Assembly: GCA_027943335.1 (NCBI GenBank)
Contig: BSBK01002055.1
Coordinates: forward strand, 772,501-836,500
DNA length: 64,000 nt
Source of the DNA: Chamaecyparis obtusa
Lineage: Eukaryota > Streptophyta > Pinopsida > Cupressales > Cupressaceae
Direction of reading: 5' to 3'
Shown here: positions 11,156 to 23,478 of the stretch, piece after piece
How positions within the stretch are numbered: position 1 is the first letter of the stretch
Layout: the number at the start of each line of letters is the position of its first letter
Notes under the pieces: generated by a model
Told to the model about the DNA's origin: nothing
Seen by the model: the letters and a program-made list of their open reading frames with translations, nothing else
Databases searched by the model: none
Position numbers and translations under genes: made by a program

Positions 11156-12415
11156 TGTAATACCCCAAAAATGGGCTATAGGTTCATTAACCTCCTAGAA
11201 CTTCAATTCGAACTAAATTGACATCAAAGTCCTAACCTAAGGCACATCTACACATAATCGAATCCTAATTGATTTTATCCTAGATTCTGCATTGGGGAAT
11301 ACTCCTAGCAATATTCCTACTTTATCCTAATTATCTTTAATTTAATATTATTTGGCGATAAATCCTATTTATCCTAAAGTTTGATTAATTGAATATTCTG
11401 AATATTTAATTAATTAGATTGAATTATGCCACTTAATTATTTAATTAAATTTAATTACATTTATTCCTAGATTGTATTATTTAATTTTGACAATAAATAA
11501 AAAAACTTTTGACTAATTGATTAAATTCTTATTTAATTAATTAATGTCAATTGTCAAATTTAATGATATAGTTTTCAAATAAAAGTTTGATTTAATAATT
11601 GACTAGCCCATAAATCAATTATTTTAATTCAAAAATAAGTTAAGTTGAGAATAAATCACTTTATTTTTAAATTAATTTATAATTAAATCATGCACAATCA
11701 GAAAAACTAGTCAACTTTCAATCAATTATCAATTTCAATTTGTTAACTTTCTAAATTCAACATCTGATGATGAGCTGAAATTGTATCTAAACTCTATTTT
11801 GAGTTAAACATTGCTTTTGCATGATTTTTGTGAGTTAATTATCTTTGATTTCCTGATAACTCAAAAATCAACCTAAGTTTATCAAGAGTGATTTATGGCT
11901 TTTCTCATGCACCTCCAAAGCCCTGGATTTCTATAAAATCAAGGCTTCAGCTCTTCACAAAGGTCTAGCAATAATCAACAAAATTGCATCCTCAAGCTGG
12001 CGAATTGGTGATCAAAGAATCCATCTTTGCGAATCAAAGTTGTGAGATTTTCGTTGTTTTTGAGCATTCATATCATTTAGCATATCAATTCTTAGATTAA
12101 TTGCATATCATATCAGTTTTCATATAGAATAGATTCATATCAATTTCTTTTCATCATAATTGCATAGAAAATACAAAAATATAGATTACTTTTCATTCAT
12201 TTCATATCTAGATTTTGCATTCAAATCCTTCATTTAGGTGTCATCAATGTCACTGGTCTTGGTCTAATCTGAGAATACCATACTCGCACCTACTAGAAGG
12301 CAGTAAATCACTTGGTTAGTTTGGTTTCCATTTCATTGCACGATTTTGATTTTGGCTAACCTCTAATGTTTTACTGAAGTGTTGTGTCTACAGCTAGGTA
12401 CAAAATTCACACACA
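11156..12415 (+). repeat. Element A 3' LTR
   Basis: Full version of the LTR, 1260 bp, TGTAATACCCC to CACACACA. It keeps the segment with the TATA box that the 5' LTR has lost. It is followed directly by satellite sequence in register. Confidence 0.92.
11932..11938 (+). promoter_or_regulatory. TATA box in the element A 3' LTR
   Basis: TATAAAA within GGATTTCTATAAAATCAAGG, in the U3/R part of the LTR and followed by a plausible leader. The corresponding segment is absent from the 5' LTR, so transcription of the whole element from its own 5' end is unlikely. Confidence 0.6.
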
Positions 12416-13419
12416 TAGTCCCCATGACCCCTTTTTACACATTTGAATGCTCAATTATGTCTAAAGGGGTCATAAGACACCTTAAGACACACTTGAGCAT
12501 TCCAATGTGTCAATAGGGGTCATGGGGATTTCCTAGGGGTCCTAATGTGTGATAAGGCTTACTAGGACCCCTTGGAAGTCCCCATGATCCCTTTTGAAAC
12601 ATTTGAATTCTCAAGTGTGTCTGAAGGGGTCGTAGGATCCCTTAGGATGCATTTGAGCATGTTAATGTTGCAATAGGGGTCATGGGGACTTGCTAGGGGT
12701 CCTAACGTGTGATAAGGCATGCTAGGACCCCTAGGAAGTCCCCATGACCCCTTTTGACACATTTAAATGCTCAAGTGTGTCTGAAGTGGTCGTAGGACCC
12801 CTTAAGAGACACTTGAGCATTCCAATGTGTCAAAAGGGGTCATGGGGACTTCCTAGGGGTCCTAACACGTGATAAGACATACTAGGACCCCTAAGAAGTC
12901 CCTGTGACCCCTTTTGACACATTTGAATCCTCAAGTGTGTCTGAAGGGGTCCTATGACCCCTTAGGACACACTTGAGTGTTCTAATGTGTCAAAGGGGTC
13001 ATGGGGACTTCCTAGGGGTCCTAACTCGTGATAAGGCATACTAGAACCCCTAGGAAGTCCCTATGACCCCTTTTGAAATATTTGAATGCTCAAGTGTGTC
13101 TGAAGGGGGCGTAGGACTCCTTAGGACACACTTGAGCATTCCAATGTGTCAATAGGGGCCATCGGAACTTCCTACGGGTCCTAACATGTGATAAGGTGTA
13201 CTAGGACCCATAGAGAGTCCCCATGACCCCTTTTGACATATTTGAAAGCTCAAGTGTGTTTGAAGGGGTCCTACGACCCCTTAGGACATAGTTGAGGGTT
13301 CCAATGTGTCAAAAGGGGTCATGGGGAATTTCTAGGGGTCCTAGTACATGTGATAAGGCATACTAGGACCCATAAGAAGTCCCCATTTCCCATTTTGACA
13401 CATTTGAATGCCCTAAGTA
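12416..13419. repeat. 160-bp palindromic satellite array, right part
   Basis: Continuation of the array at 1-1007. The GTCCCC landmark recurs at 12418, 12578, 12738, 12898, 13057, 13217 and 13379 (period 159-162). The last monomer breaks off inside its left arm near 13419, where unrelated sequence begins. With the left part this makes about 13 monomers. Confidence 0.93.
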
Positions 13420-14841
13420 TTTCATTTTCTTCCTTAACCCCGCAAAGTTTGTATAAAAGACATGTATGGAAATCTTCACATTATTTAGGAGGAACAAATT
13501 GGTAACAATTAGAGCAGTAGGAATCAGAAAATGCACACCCTTCTTCACCAAACTATATAGATGGGCAACCTGAAATACATTTGGAAGTAGAGCTACTCCC
13601 TTTGCTTCAGGCCATTGCAAATTAGCGAAAGTGTTCTGCTCTTCCCTCCAACAAAATAGCTTATTTCAATGGTCGCCCATGAATTTTTTAAATGGCTGAT
13701 TGATTTCCTTTGCTTCTTTCAATGGCCATCCATGATTTTTTCTGCAATCTTCCAACCTTTAGTACATAGTTGTAAAATACATATTAATATATTATACATA
13801 TTAAATAATATAGAAGTGATATTATATAATATTTAATATATATAATATATAATCTAATATATATTTTTTGATATATAATATATCATATGAAGGATGGAGA
13901 AATGGGAGGGAGAAAGGGGTTGGAGAAATTAAGAGAGAGAAAGGGGAGGGAAAAGTTAAAAATCAAAATTTTGTCGGCATTTTTGGGTACCCAATTAGGC
14001 TCAATATTTCTTTGTGCACCAAACCTACATGGTCAACTATTGAAATGTCTCAAAAATGTGTTTTTCCCCTTTTCTCTAAGTTCCAGACTTTGACCATGTA
14101 GCTGACGACTTTTTTTTCACCTAATTTTGATGAAATGAAAAGGGTATCTTAAGGAGGATATCAGCTTTCTATCGATATAATTGCTATCAAATTTGAATTC
14201 GGTAAGTAATTATTAGTTATTTTCTAATTGATTTGCCTCTAGTGTGCTGATTTATATATTGATTGAAAAATGACTATAACTTTCAGACGGTATAACATTT
14301 TTGAAATCTAAAAAATGCGTCACCTTCTATGCTTTTCCTACTATAAGGAAAAAAAAATTGTTTTTGAATTTTCTAAAGTTTTGAATGAGTTGAGGTGGTC
14401 AGACACGGGAGTTTTTTATTCTAACAATGTTGTAGCAAAAAATTCATAATTAATTATTTTTTGGGAATAAAATTACAAAAGAAAAATGCATCACATCTAG
14501 GCATGAGTCTACTACTTATATATAAAATCTTATAATAAAATATTATCATTTGATTATGATTAAGGTGGTCAGACATACACCTACTTCTTATTTTTTTAAA
14601 TAAATTTTTGTACTACTACATTGTAATCTATACTTTTCACCTATCATACTAACTTTTTTCAAAAACAACCTAGTAGTTTAGAAACTACACTCAATTTTCT
14701 ACAGATTCTATTCTTAAAACTTTTTGATATTAGGTTGATAGCTAGTTGAAATTTTCACTTCAAGTTGACCAACCCTGATTTGTTGATTTTTCATTGCATA
14801 GTTTGGCCCCTCATGATCTTGCACATACCCTAAATTTGATT
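13420..14841. other. Unassigned AT-rich segment
   Basis: No gene seen. 13776-13885 is a dense run of TATAATATTTAATATA-type sequence, and 13885-13960 is purine-rich (GGAGAAATGGGAGGGAGAAA). The phrase AGGTGGTCAGACA occurs twice (near 14393 and 14563), each in an AT-rich setting, suggesting remains of an old repeat. Confidence 0.5.
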
Positions 14842-16083
14842 TGATGATGACAGATGCAAAGATAAGCTGTGACCAGTGCCTTATCAATTGGCACTCCTAT
14901 TAATTTCAAAACAAATAAAACCCAAATGAAATGCCTTACAGATCATTCTCTCACTCCCCTATCAAGACATCAGGTTCACATACATTATTAAACTCTCAAA
15001 ATTATGCCAAATATTTATTCTCTCCTTGAGAGAAACTAAGAACATGGATCCATAGTTACCTTATAACTAGTATATTAGATTGCCTTAAAAACTAATACAC
15101 AAGAATTTAATGCAATCATATGAAGACATCACCAATAAAAGCTTGGGATTCCACTATTTTTTATTCAAAAATCTTGGGTTCATTACAATCAAAAACCATG
15201 AAAACCTAAAAAAAAAAAGGGGAAAAAGCTAGAATACTATATCTGCAGTGATTATCCCATCATCTCTATAAAAATGAAGAAAAAAATGAGATATAGGGGA
15301 ATGTGGTCAGTTAGAGCCAATTGACAACTATCCATTCTTTGCACAAAATATCTCCAAGTTTTTCCCTCAACTTTGATCTGCAATTTGATCTTCAAACTAA
15401 TTCTCTCCAATTGATCAACATGCTCGCAATCATTTTCCAACAAACTTGATTCTGATCTCGAAATGCCAGCCCTTACTACTCTTTCCCACTAAGTCAGATC
15501 TGAGATTAATCATTGCAATCTGATTCCCCTTGTCTTGCCATTTCCAAAAACATATTGTATGCCTATATTTGGTTAAAAAATGAATCTCCAAGCATTAATT
15601 CTCTAAGCACACTCTGCCATTTAAATTTTGAATTTATTCCTAAAGTTTTGACTATGTCACATTTTAAATTCTTTTGCATTCTTTAAATATGGCCTTTTAC
15701 CTTAGACCTCACCAGAATTTGAAAAGTGTCATGATACGATTGGATGCTCAGACTAACCCTGGCCTTGACCTCTGATTTGGAGATTGGGCAAATGCCTTTG
15801 TTCTCATAATCTCTGAATTCTTCAACTAACCCAGGGTTTATCTAGAGAACTGGTGAATCCTTCATTCTCATGATTTCTGAATGGAGCCTTAACCACAGTC
15901 AACTCCTGGTGATTACACGAATAGGCTATCTCTAAATCTTGGAATAGACTTTTAACCTTGGTTTAAATTTGGATATTGGGTGACCAAGCCTTACTCTCTA
16001 AATCTCTGAATTTTCTTTCTTAACCGCCAAGCTTCTGGAGATTGTGTGACTGTGCACTCACTGAATCGTGGAATACTTCCACT

Positions 16084-16982
16084 TGATGCAGGAGCATCCT
16101 AGGATTCTTGGAAATCCTGTATCAACCAAAAATATGTGTCTTTGAAGGTAGATTGTTAGTTTTGATCTTGGTTTGGCGGAGTTCTTTCTCAGTTTGGGAG
16201 ACTGGTTTCTTGGCTATTATGGTTATCATGTTGCTTGGTCTCTAAAGAACACTTGGTGAATAAAGGCATTGGTTCTCTGGTGCTTGGCGATAACTGTGTT
16301 CCTCAGTCATGCCTGACACTAACTAGATTGTTTGGATAGATCGGCTTGGCTGACTAGTTCCATTGATTTGGGTCACGTTCCTCATGTTATGGATTGACTG
16401 TTGGATGTGTCTGGTGTGTTGCATTCTTCTCTGTAGATCTGATGATTGTTTGGGGCCATCTTTGAGAGTTTATTTATTTTTTAAGGCTATGTGAGAGCCG
16501 ACTGATGTTTTAGCATTTAATATTTGTTTGCATGGGTTTATTATTTCTTCAACTGACTTGTGGTTGGGAATCAATATTTATAGGATGTTTGGGTAGTTGT
16601 TTAGGAAGGAGGCTGGTGGAAAGAAAATTTAGTAGCCTACGAGCTTAGGAATAGGAAGATTTCTTGGAAGTTGGAGTACAAGTTTAGATCTTTCCTTGGT
16701 GCCTACCGGTGTGCTGTATGTTGAAACCCTGGAGTAGTTGAATCTAGATGTTGGGGAAGGAATTGGATCCTATAAGATCTTGTAGACTATTACTTGCTTT
16801 GTATCTGGCCATAACCAGGAAGGCCTTATAGCCCAGCACATTGCATGTAATCGATAATTTGATGAATAAAGACTTCTATTTGATTTCAGATCTATTTTTG
16901 TTATTATGTATTTCCACTGCATATTGGTTTCACTTCAAGGTCAGTCAGTCCTTAATTGGATCCACCAGCCTTGACTACGTCA
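16084..16982 (+). repeat. Element B 5' LTR
   Basis: 899 bp, TGATGCAGG to GACTACGTCA. It lacks about 55-65 bp present in the 3' LTR near 19255-19320 (around GGTCGACTGGTACTTGG). A TATA-like TATTTATAGG lies at 16575-16584. Confidence 0.9.
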
Positions 16983-16984
16983 AG

Positions 16985-16996
16985 TGGTATCAAAGG
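16985..16996 (+). promoter_or_regulatory. Primer-binding site of element B (tRNA-iMet type)
   Basis: TGGTATCAAAGG, two bases after the LTR end. It matches the plant consensus TGGTATCAGAGC at 10 of 12 positions. Confidence 0.8.
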
Positions 16997-17080
16997 AAAG
17001 TTTGTTCCTATTTGAGAAAAGTTTGTTCATATTGGAGCTGAGTGGATCTTGTGTGTTTGTGTCTAGATCTTGATTTGAAG

Positions 17081-18991
17081 ATGCCTCCAAGGAGAAATCG
17101 TGACGTCTCTAAGGAAGAGGAAGCTACTGGAGAATTTAGTCTTGATGATTTTAGGGCTTTGTAGAAACAAGTGCAAGATCTGCAAGAAGAGTTGAGAAAG
17201 AAGAAGCCTACCTTGAAAGAGGATAGTGATGATGAATTTGAGGAAGATCATTTTGAAGAAGTTGTCGAAGAAGCTAGAGATACTGAGGAGAATCAAATTC
17301 TAAAAGCTATGTCTAGGATTGGGAAAAGACCTAAGATTGAAGTTTCTACATTTGCTAGAAGCCTTAGGCTAGAAGAATTGATTGATTGGATCAATGAGAT
17401 TGATGAATACTTTGAGTATGAAGAAATAGAAGATCCTGATAGGGTTGGATTTACAAAGACTAAGTTGAAAGGTCATGCAAATATTTGGTGGAGAGAAGTT
17501 CAGTTGGAAAGAGGTAGAAGAGGAAAAGAGAAGATCACTAAGTGGAACCGAATGGTTGACAAGTTGAAGAAGCAATTCATTCCGGTGGATTATGAATTGG
17601 ACATGTTTAATAAGATGCAAGCTTTGAAGTAGACTAACAAATTGGTACAAGAGTATACTGAGGAGTTTTATAGAAACTTGATTAGGACTCATCATTCTGA
17701 AGCTGATAAAGAGAAGGTTGCTAGGTATGTCTATGGTTTGAGACCTAGTATTCAGGAAGAGTTACTTACTATGTGGATGACAACAATCAGTGATGCTTAT
17801 TAGATGACATTAAAGATTGAAGAGAAGATGAATAAGAAGTATGAAGGAAAACTGAACAATAGGAATTGAGGTGGTTAAACTAGTGAGATAGTTTCTGAAA
17901 GTAATGTGACAGAGAATCCTAAGTCTAATGTGGGATCTAGCAGTGGTCAAGTTACTAATAATGCTGGATAGAGAGGAAGGTGGAAGAATGAGTTCACCGG
18001 CACTTGTTATAATTGTGGTGAAGCTGGTCATAGAAGTTGGCAGTGTCCGAAGAAAAGAGTTGCATTAGTTGCTAAAGAAGACATTGAGAATGTTCCAGAG
18101 AAAGGTGAATGTCTTATCACTAGAAGGTTAGCTACATGTATTCATGAACCCATGCAAAGAAGGAATTTGTTTAGAACCAGATGTAAGTGCAAGGATAAGG
18201 TATGTAATGTCATAGTTGATGGTGGCAGTTCTGAGAACTTTGTTTCAGATGAAATGGTTAGTAAGTTGAATTTGGAAAGAAGGAAACATCCTAATCCTTA
18301 TCAGATTATTTGAATACAAGATGTGTCTAAGATTAGAGTTGAAGAACAATGCTTGGTTAAATTTCAGATTGGATCTTACCATGATGAGATATTATGTGAT
18401 GTATTGCCTATGGATTCTTGTCATATGTTACTCGATAAACCCTAGCAGTTTGACATGAATGTTTTGTTTGATGGTCATGCTAATACCTATGTGGTTAGGC
18501 ATGAAGGAGCTCGGTATAAGCTGATACCTTTACAGGAGACAGGGGTTAAGGGATGTGGAGTTATCATCTGTTGTCCTTATGACAAACCTCAAGAGTAGAA
18601 GGTTGATGAACCTATTCCTATTAAATCTAGTTTGAAGAAGAAAGAGAATGATATCTCTAAAGAGTTTGTTGAGATTAAGAAATAGATGGTTTTATTGGTA
18701 GAGATGGTTCAGCAGATGGTGACATTTGTGACACAAAGAGATGCAGATGATACTGAGTTGATTGAGGAGTCTGGAAAGGATGAACCTTACCGAGGCACTA
18801 AGGTGATTGGTAGTGGTCAGAGTCGGTTGCTATCACTTGCCGACCAGTGGAGTAAACAAAGTCGAAGGCAGATGGACTTTTTGCATGAGATAGTGAATGA
18901 AGTGAAGACTACTTGGGATGAAGGACAAGAAGAGATATGGGTTAAGAATAGATCTGGCATACCTATTCTGATTCCCTTGAGGCGTTCCTGA
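17081..18991 (+). pseudogene. Gag-protease polyprotein remnant of element B
   Basis: One frame can be followed for 637 codons with ten stops and no frameshift. Gag forms the particle and protease would process it. In order: MPPRRNRD start; acidic, helical N-terminus; capsid-like region (LEELIDWINEIDEYF, GHANIWWREV, KKQFIPVDYE); zinc knuckle CYNCGEAGHRSWQC near 18005-18046; protease motif IVDGGSSENFVSDEMV near 18212-18259, with the DGGS form seen in plant chromovirus-type elements; and the second protease motif LPMDSCHMLLDKP. After that, about 180 codons of uncertain nature (ADQWSKQSRRQMDFLHEI) lead to a stop at 18991. All ten stops (seven TAG, two TGA, one TAA) can come from CAG, TGG, CGA or CAA by one transition. 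Confidence 0.9.
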
Positions 18992-19027
18992 TTTCCTTAT
19001 GAGAAAATCTTTCTTACCTAGGGTTTC

Positions 19028-19992
19028 TGATGCAGGAGCATCCTAGTATTCTTGGAAATCTTGTATCAACCAAAAATATATTTGTCTTTGAAGGTAGATT
19101 ATTAGTTTTTATCTTGGTTTGGTGGAGTTCTTGCTCAGTTTGAGAGACTGGTTGCTTGGTTATTATGGTTACCAGGGTGCTCGGTCTCTGAAGAACACTC
19201 GGTGACTGAAGATGTCAGTTCTCTAGTGCTCAGTGATAACTATGTTCCTTGGTCATGCATGGCATAGTTGGTCGACTGGTACTTGGTTATTTCCTCTATT
19301 GCTCGGTGTTCTTTCTTACCAACTAGATTGTTTGGATAGACCAGCTTGGCTGACTGGTTCTGTTGATTTGGGTTGTGCTCCTCATGTTATGGATTGATCA
19401 TTGGATGTGTGGGGACCTAGATCTAGCGTGTTGCATTCTTCTATGTGGATCTGATGACTGTTTGGGGCCATCTTTGAGAGTTTATTTATTTTGTAAGGCT
19501 ATGTGAGAGATGAATGATGTTTTAGCATTTAATATTTGTTTGTATGTGTTTATTATTTCTTCAGCTAACTTGTGGTTGGGAATAAGTATTTATAGGATGC
19601 TTGGGTAGTTGTTTAGGAAGGAGATTGGTGGAAAGAAAAGTTAGTAGCCTATGAGCTTAGGAACAAGAAGAAACTTGGAAGTTGGAGTACAAGTTTAAAT
19701 CTTTCTTGGGTTCCTGCCAGTGTGTTGTATGTTACAAATGTGGACTAGCTGAATCTGGATGTTGGGGAAGGAATGGGATCCTGTAAGATCTTGTAGACTG
19801 CTACTTCTTTGTATCTGGCCTTAATTGGGAAGGCCTTATAGCCTGACACATTTCATGTAATCAATAATTTCATGAATAAAGACTTCTGTTTGATTTTAGA
19901 TCTGTTATTGTTATTGTGTATTTCCACTGCATATTGGTTTAGCTGCAAGGTCAGTCAATCCTTAATTGGATCTACCAGCCTTGACTATGTGA
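19028..19992 (+). repeat. Element B 3' LTR
   Basis: 965 bp copy of the LTR, ending GACTATGTGA directly before the CCACT duplication. It keeps the segment deleted from the 5' LTR. The preceding sequence (CTTACCTAGGGTTTC) is not a good purine tract, so the junction may be altered. Confidence 0.9.
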
Positions 19993-20533
19993 CCACTAAC
20001 TGTCAACTTATCTGTTGATTAGGTGACCAACATTCACTAAATCTTAGAATACTTGGTCCTTAACCGCAAGCATCTCGCAACCTGGCAACCACAGCTAACT
20101 AACTGTCACCTCCAAATCACTTGATTCCTCCTTGGCCCCCAGGTTCATTTCACGATGACACGACTGGGCACCACATGTCACCTCTATCCATCTATAGTCA
20201 TCACTCATCTGTAAAATTTCCTTATCCCTGGTCCGTCGACATGCTTCCTAAGGAACCTCAATGCACGCACAACTACAGAGCCTCCACTCTTTCTTCTAAC
20301 TCATAATGTGAGTGGTGTTTCATTTAAACATTCAAAATCCCCAATCTGGGGCAAATGTGGAACTAAATTTTTTAAGGTTTTTAAATGTCTCATTAAAATT
20401 TTGTCTTAAGTGCCTAGCTGGCACATAAATTTGAGTGGGCCCATAAGGGAAAAGGCAAGCCTTGCCTTTTTCACTTGACTTTACCTCTAACTTGAGGGCC
20501 AATCTATTTAAAAAACTATTTGAACCCAATCGG

Positions 20534-20563
20534 GGTGCATGTGGGATAAACCCACATGCACAC
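20534..20563. other. Hairpin in the element D left LTR
   Basis: GTGCATGTGGG, loop ATAAA, then CCCACATGCAC: an 11-bp perfect stem. The same hairpin is conserved in the other LTR at 27771-27797. A stretch CTATTTAAAAAACTATTTG lies just to its left in both copies. Confidence 0.75.
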
Positions 20564-23478
20564 CCCTTTGCATTTTTCTTTGTTTAGGCCTGTGCGTGCA
20601 TGTTCTATCCTTTATTTTCCTTTCTTGGCTGGCTCTTCCATTGTCCTAAACACTCAATCCATACTTCTTAGCTTGCAGTCTATTAGTTACACTTTCAGGC
20701 AATCTCCTTTTCTTAATGCGTGAATCCTCTTTTGATCCTCATGCACATTCTCCACCCAAACATGTGTGCACTCCCTACAAATCATTTGTGCAAGGCTCAT
20801 GTAAAGCCTGCAAGTATTTTTAATTTCTTTTTAGACCAATTCCAACAAAAATAGATATCTCCCATGACTCACACAATCCTCTGTTTGGGATGTCTCACCT
20901 TTGTGTTAATAGGATGCCTGCAATCTTGGCACTAAGATCCTTGCTTAGACACACATACCATCTACATGTTTTCAATGAAAAATGTGCCTTCCCAAACTCC
21001 ATGCATGCTCTTGGTTTTTCTTATTCATTGCACTGTTGTCTTAGTTTTTCTTCTATTTCTCTTGATTGACTTGTGAGTAATTGCCCATTCCTGCCTGGGA
21101 TTCAAATTTGAGACATAGGATTTCAAAGAAGAGAATCTGATCTTATTATTTTCTATTTCTCCTACCTTGGTTAATGTCTTCCTTCTCACACCATGCCTTC
21201 TTTGCATTTCCTAGTTTCCTTGTCTTACATTCACGCTGGCCTCCCTCCAAGACCATGTGCACAACCTCCTTGCAATTGATTGGCTTCTCACGCAATGCCT
21301 CTCTTTTGTGCCTGGTTTCTCATGTGACTAGCTTGTGTAGGAAGCCTCTTTTCATTCATGCACTAGCACAATTCATCACTTGGTGGCTTTCCTTTTATTT
21401 TAACATTGGCTTTGTTGTTACGCAGGCCATTCATCACTTGCGCTGGCTACTCTCCATGTTATTTCATGGGATGGCTCCTCCTCCTTTTATGATGATACAC
21501 ACAACCCTCTTTTTTTAATTGGTTGTTCACACAACCTCCCCTTCATTCTCAAAAAAACCCAAATCACCATGTGTGTGCCACAAAGATAAAAGTGTAGCAC
21601 CTTGCACTTTCTTATAGAAAAAAATTTGATTTCTTTTTCCATATGTACACGGTTAGGATTGGTAGTCTCCACTCATTATTCACACATTACCTTGGAGTGT
21701 GTTGTTAGAATTCAGTGGTTCCATTATTGCATTTATCTTTCACCATATGATTCAATGAGGATAGACTAGCTTACACAATTTGGCACAAAACCAATCTTTC
21801 CCTTTCCTTCATTTAAAAAAACAAGACAAGGAGCCGATCCACATGTCCTCATCATTAATGTTTCACATGACAACCATAGGTTTGAACTCAGCTTCTTGGA
21901 TGCTTCATACCTTTCCTCATGGTCCCTTGCATATTAGTCTGGCCAAGAATGAGTAAACCTCTTGAAGTCTCATGCCAAACTCTTATTGCAATGTTTGTTG
22001 TGATATCCCTTAGACTGTCTAGATTTTCATAAGAAATCATGGTCATTTGCATGCTCAAAATATTACCAACATATTGCATACCACATTAAGCCTCGCATTT
22101 TCCCTTATTCACCAAAATACACTTTCCCAGTGAAAAAAAACCATGGCATCTTAAAGATTTTAATCATACCATTCAACTTCTTACACCTTTGCACAACCTC
22201 CAAACCACACTAACCGGTATTTGGGAGCGACCTTAAAAATTGACCAAATAGCCTCATAGGAACATGCCACCTAGAACACAAGTTCACCTTCAACATTTAA
22301 GTATTCTCACCAAAGAAGATTGCACCGAAATATTTGAGCCCAAATTTTTTAATGATCAAACATGGCCACTTAAAAACTAAAAATGTCCACAGTACCAAAT
22401 CCACATAAGTCACCTCTGGAACTGACTTTGAAAACTCACCCACTAAGATCTTCTAGAACCAAAAACTTAGGCACTGATTAACCTCCACATAGTGAAAATG
22501 AATCCATCACTTGCTCATTCTGAAGATCAAGTGGTGAAAAACAAATAAACACCAAAGTCAGCCTGTTAGGAATATTCAGGAATAAGATTGTGAAATACAT
22601 AGAGAACTGATTTGGAATTGGCCTGGGAAAGTGGCTAAATGGATTGGAAGAGACTCCAAAATCTTCAGGAAAGGTCACTTCTAGGTCTACACTATGTAAC
22701 AACATTCAATTATACTTGAACTTGAACCAGATGTGAACTAGAAAACCTCAAAGTAGGCCACTTAGAAAACAAGACTAGGCACACTCAAAGTTTTTTAACA
22801 ATTTGCAAATGGAATGGCTCTAGTAAACAGGTCAAACAGGCACATGGGGGGCTGAAAATTGGCATGAACACTCTCTCTCCTACCTATAACATGGTGCAAC
22901 AACCCACATATTATGAAATTCAATAGGGAAAAAGATACACTCCCTCAAAGTGGACTACTCAGTGAAAATCAAGAAACACACCTTAATATAGATTTTGGGA
23001 AACACCTTTAAATAGCCACCTCAAAAACATGTCAGAACTAAGACCGAGGACCTAAAACCTATTACATATGTCAAATGATTGGTGATGAACAACCTATCCA
23101 AGTGACTTCTCATGAAATTCAACGGGTCCACATTTTCAATGCACTCAAACTAGGCATCTTTCAATGAATTTTCGACAGCACAATTCTGACACCTAGACAA
23201 AATTTACAAATTTGGACTCAAAAGATATTCACGATTTTGAGCTCTAATAGTGACTCTGAATGGGGACACATGCCTCCTGCGGGCATGGAGAGAATCCATA
23301 ATCTTTTTTACAACAGACCACCGAAAGAAAATCAACTTGACTTTTACTTCTTTAATTTTCACAAAACACCGAATACATAATCCTCTTATTGAAAGAAAAT
23401 ACACACACAACTGAAAGGAAAGTGACTGTACATGAAATTACAATATTCACAAAAAGGCTCAAAGCCCCAAAACTTTAA

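Larger units (their letters stand above)
1008..12415 (+). mobile_element. Element A: Ty3/gypsy LTR retrotransposon lacking protease and RT
   Basis: Direct LTRs (1008-2158 and 11156-12415) begin TGTAATACCC and end in CACACA. The 5' LTR is followed by a tRNA-Lys-type primer site, and the 3' LTR is preceded by the purine tract AAAGAGGGGCAAAA. The interior holds a long leader, a 670-codon Ser/Pro-rich ORF and an integrase remnant, but no gag zinc knuckle, protease, RT or RNase H could be found in the 1.3 kb between ORF and integrase. The integrase sequence suggests the Tat side of Ty3/gypsy; this is inference. The flanks are satellite in register, with an imperfect AAGTC/TAGTC target duplication. 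Confidence 0.9.
16084..19992 (+). mobile_element. Element B: Ty3/gypsy gag-protease element without RT or integrase
   Basis: LTRs 16084-16982 and 19028-19992 start TGATGCAGGAGCATCCTAG and end CGTCA (mutated to TGTGA in the 3' copy). A perfect 5-bp target duplication CCACT flanks it (16079-16083 and 19993-19997). Removing the element rejoins a sequence matching the uninterrupted copy near 27230. The primer site is tRNA-iMet type. The 2-kb interior encodes only gag and protease remains, so pol was lost before or after insertion. Confidence 0.93.
14842..23240 (-). repeat. Left long repeat (3' LTR) of element D, split by element B
   Basis: Made of 14842-16083 and 19998-23240, about 4.5 kb without the insertion. 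It begins TGATGATGAC and ends at GAGCTCTAATA, where the minus strand would start TATTAGAGCTC against TGTTGGAGCTC in the other copy. It contains many one- or two-base differences from the right copy. Short ORFs within it have no motif. 20695-22770 has no counterpart in the right copy and no recognisable content. Confidence 0.65.

Noticed and set aside
13363..13620. 85-codon minus ORF at the satellite edge
   Set aside because: It begins in unrelated AT-rich DNA and runs into satellite; no motif.
20695..22770. Separate inserted element in the left long repeat of D
   Set aside because: No TG..CA ends, target duplication or coding content; deletion from the right copy, with short shared bases at the junction, explains it better.
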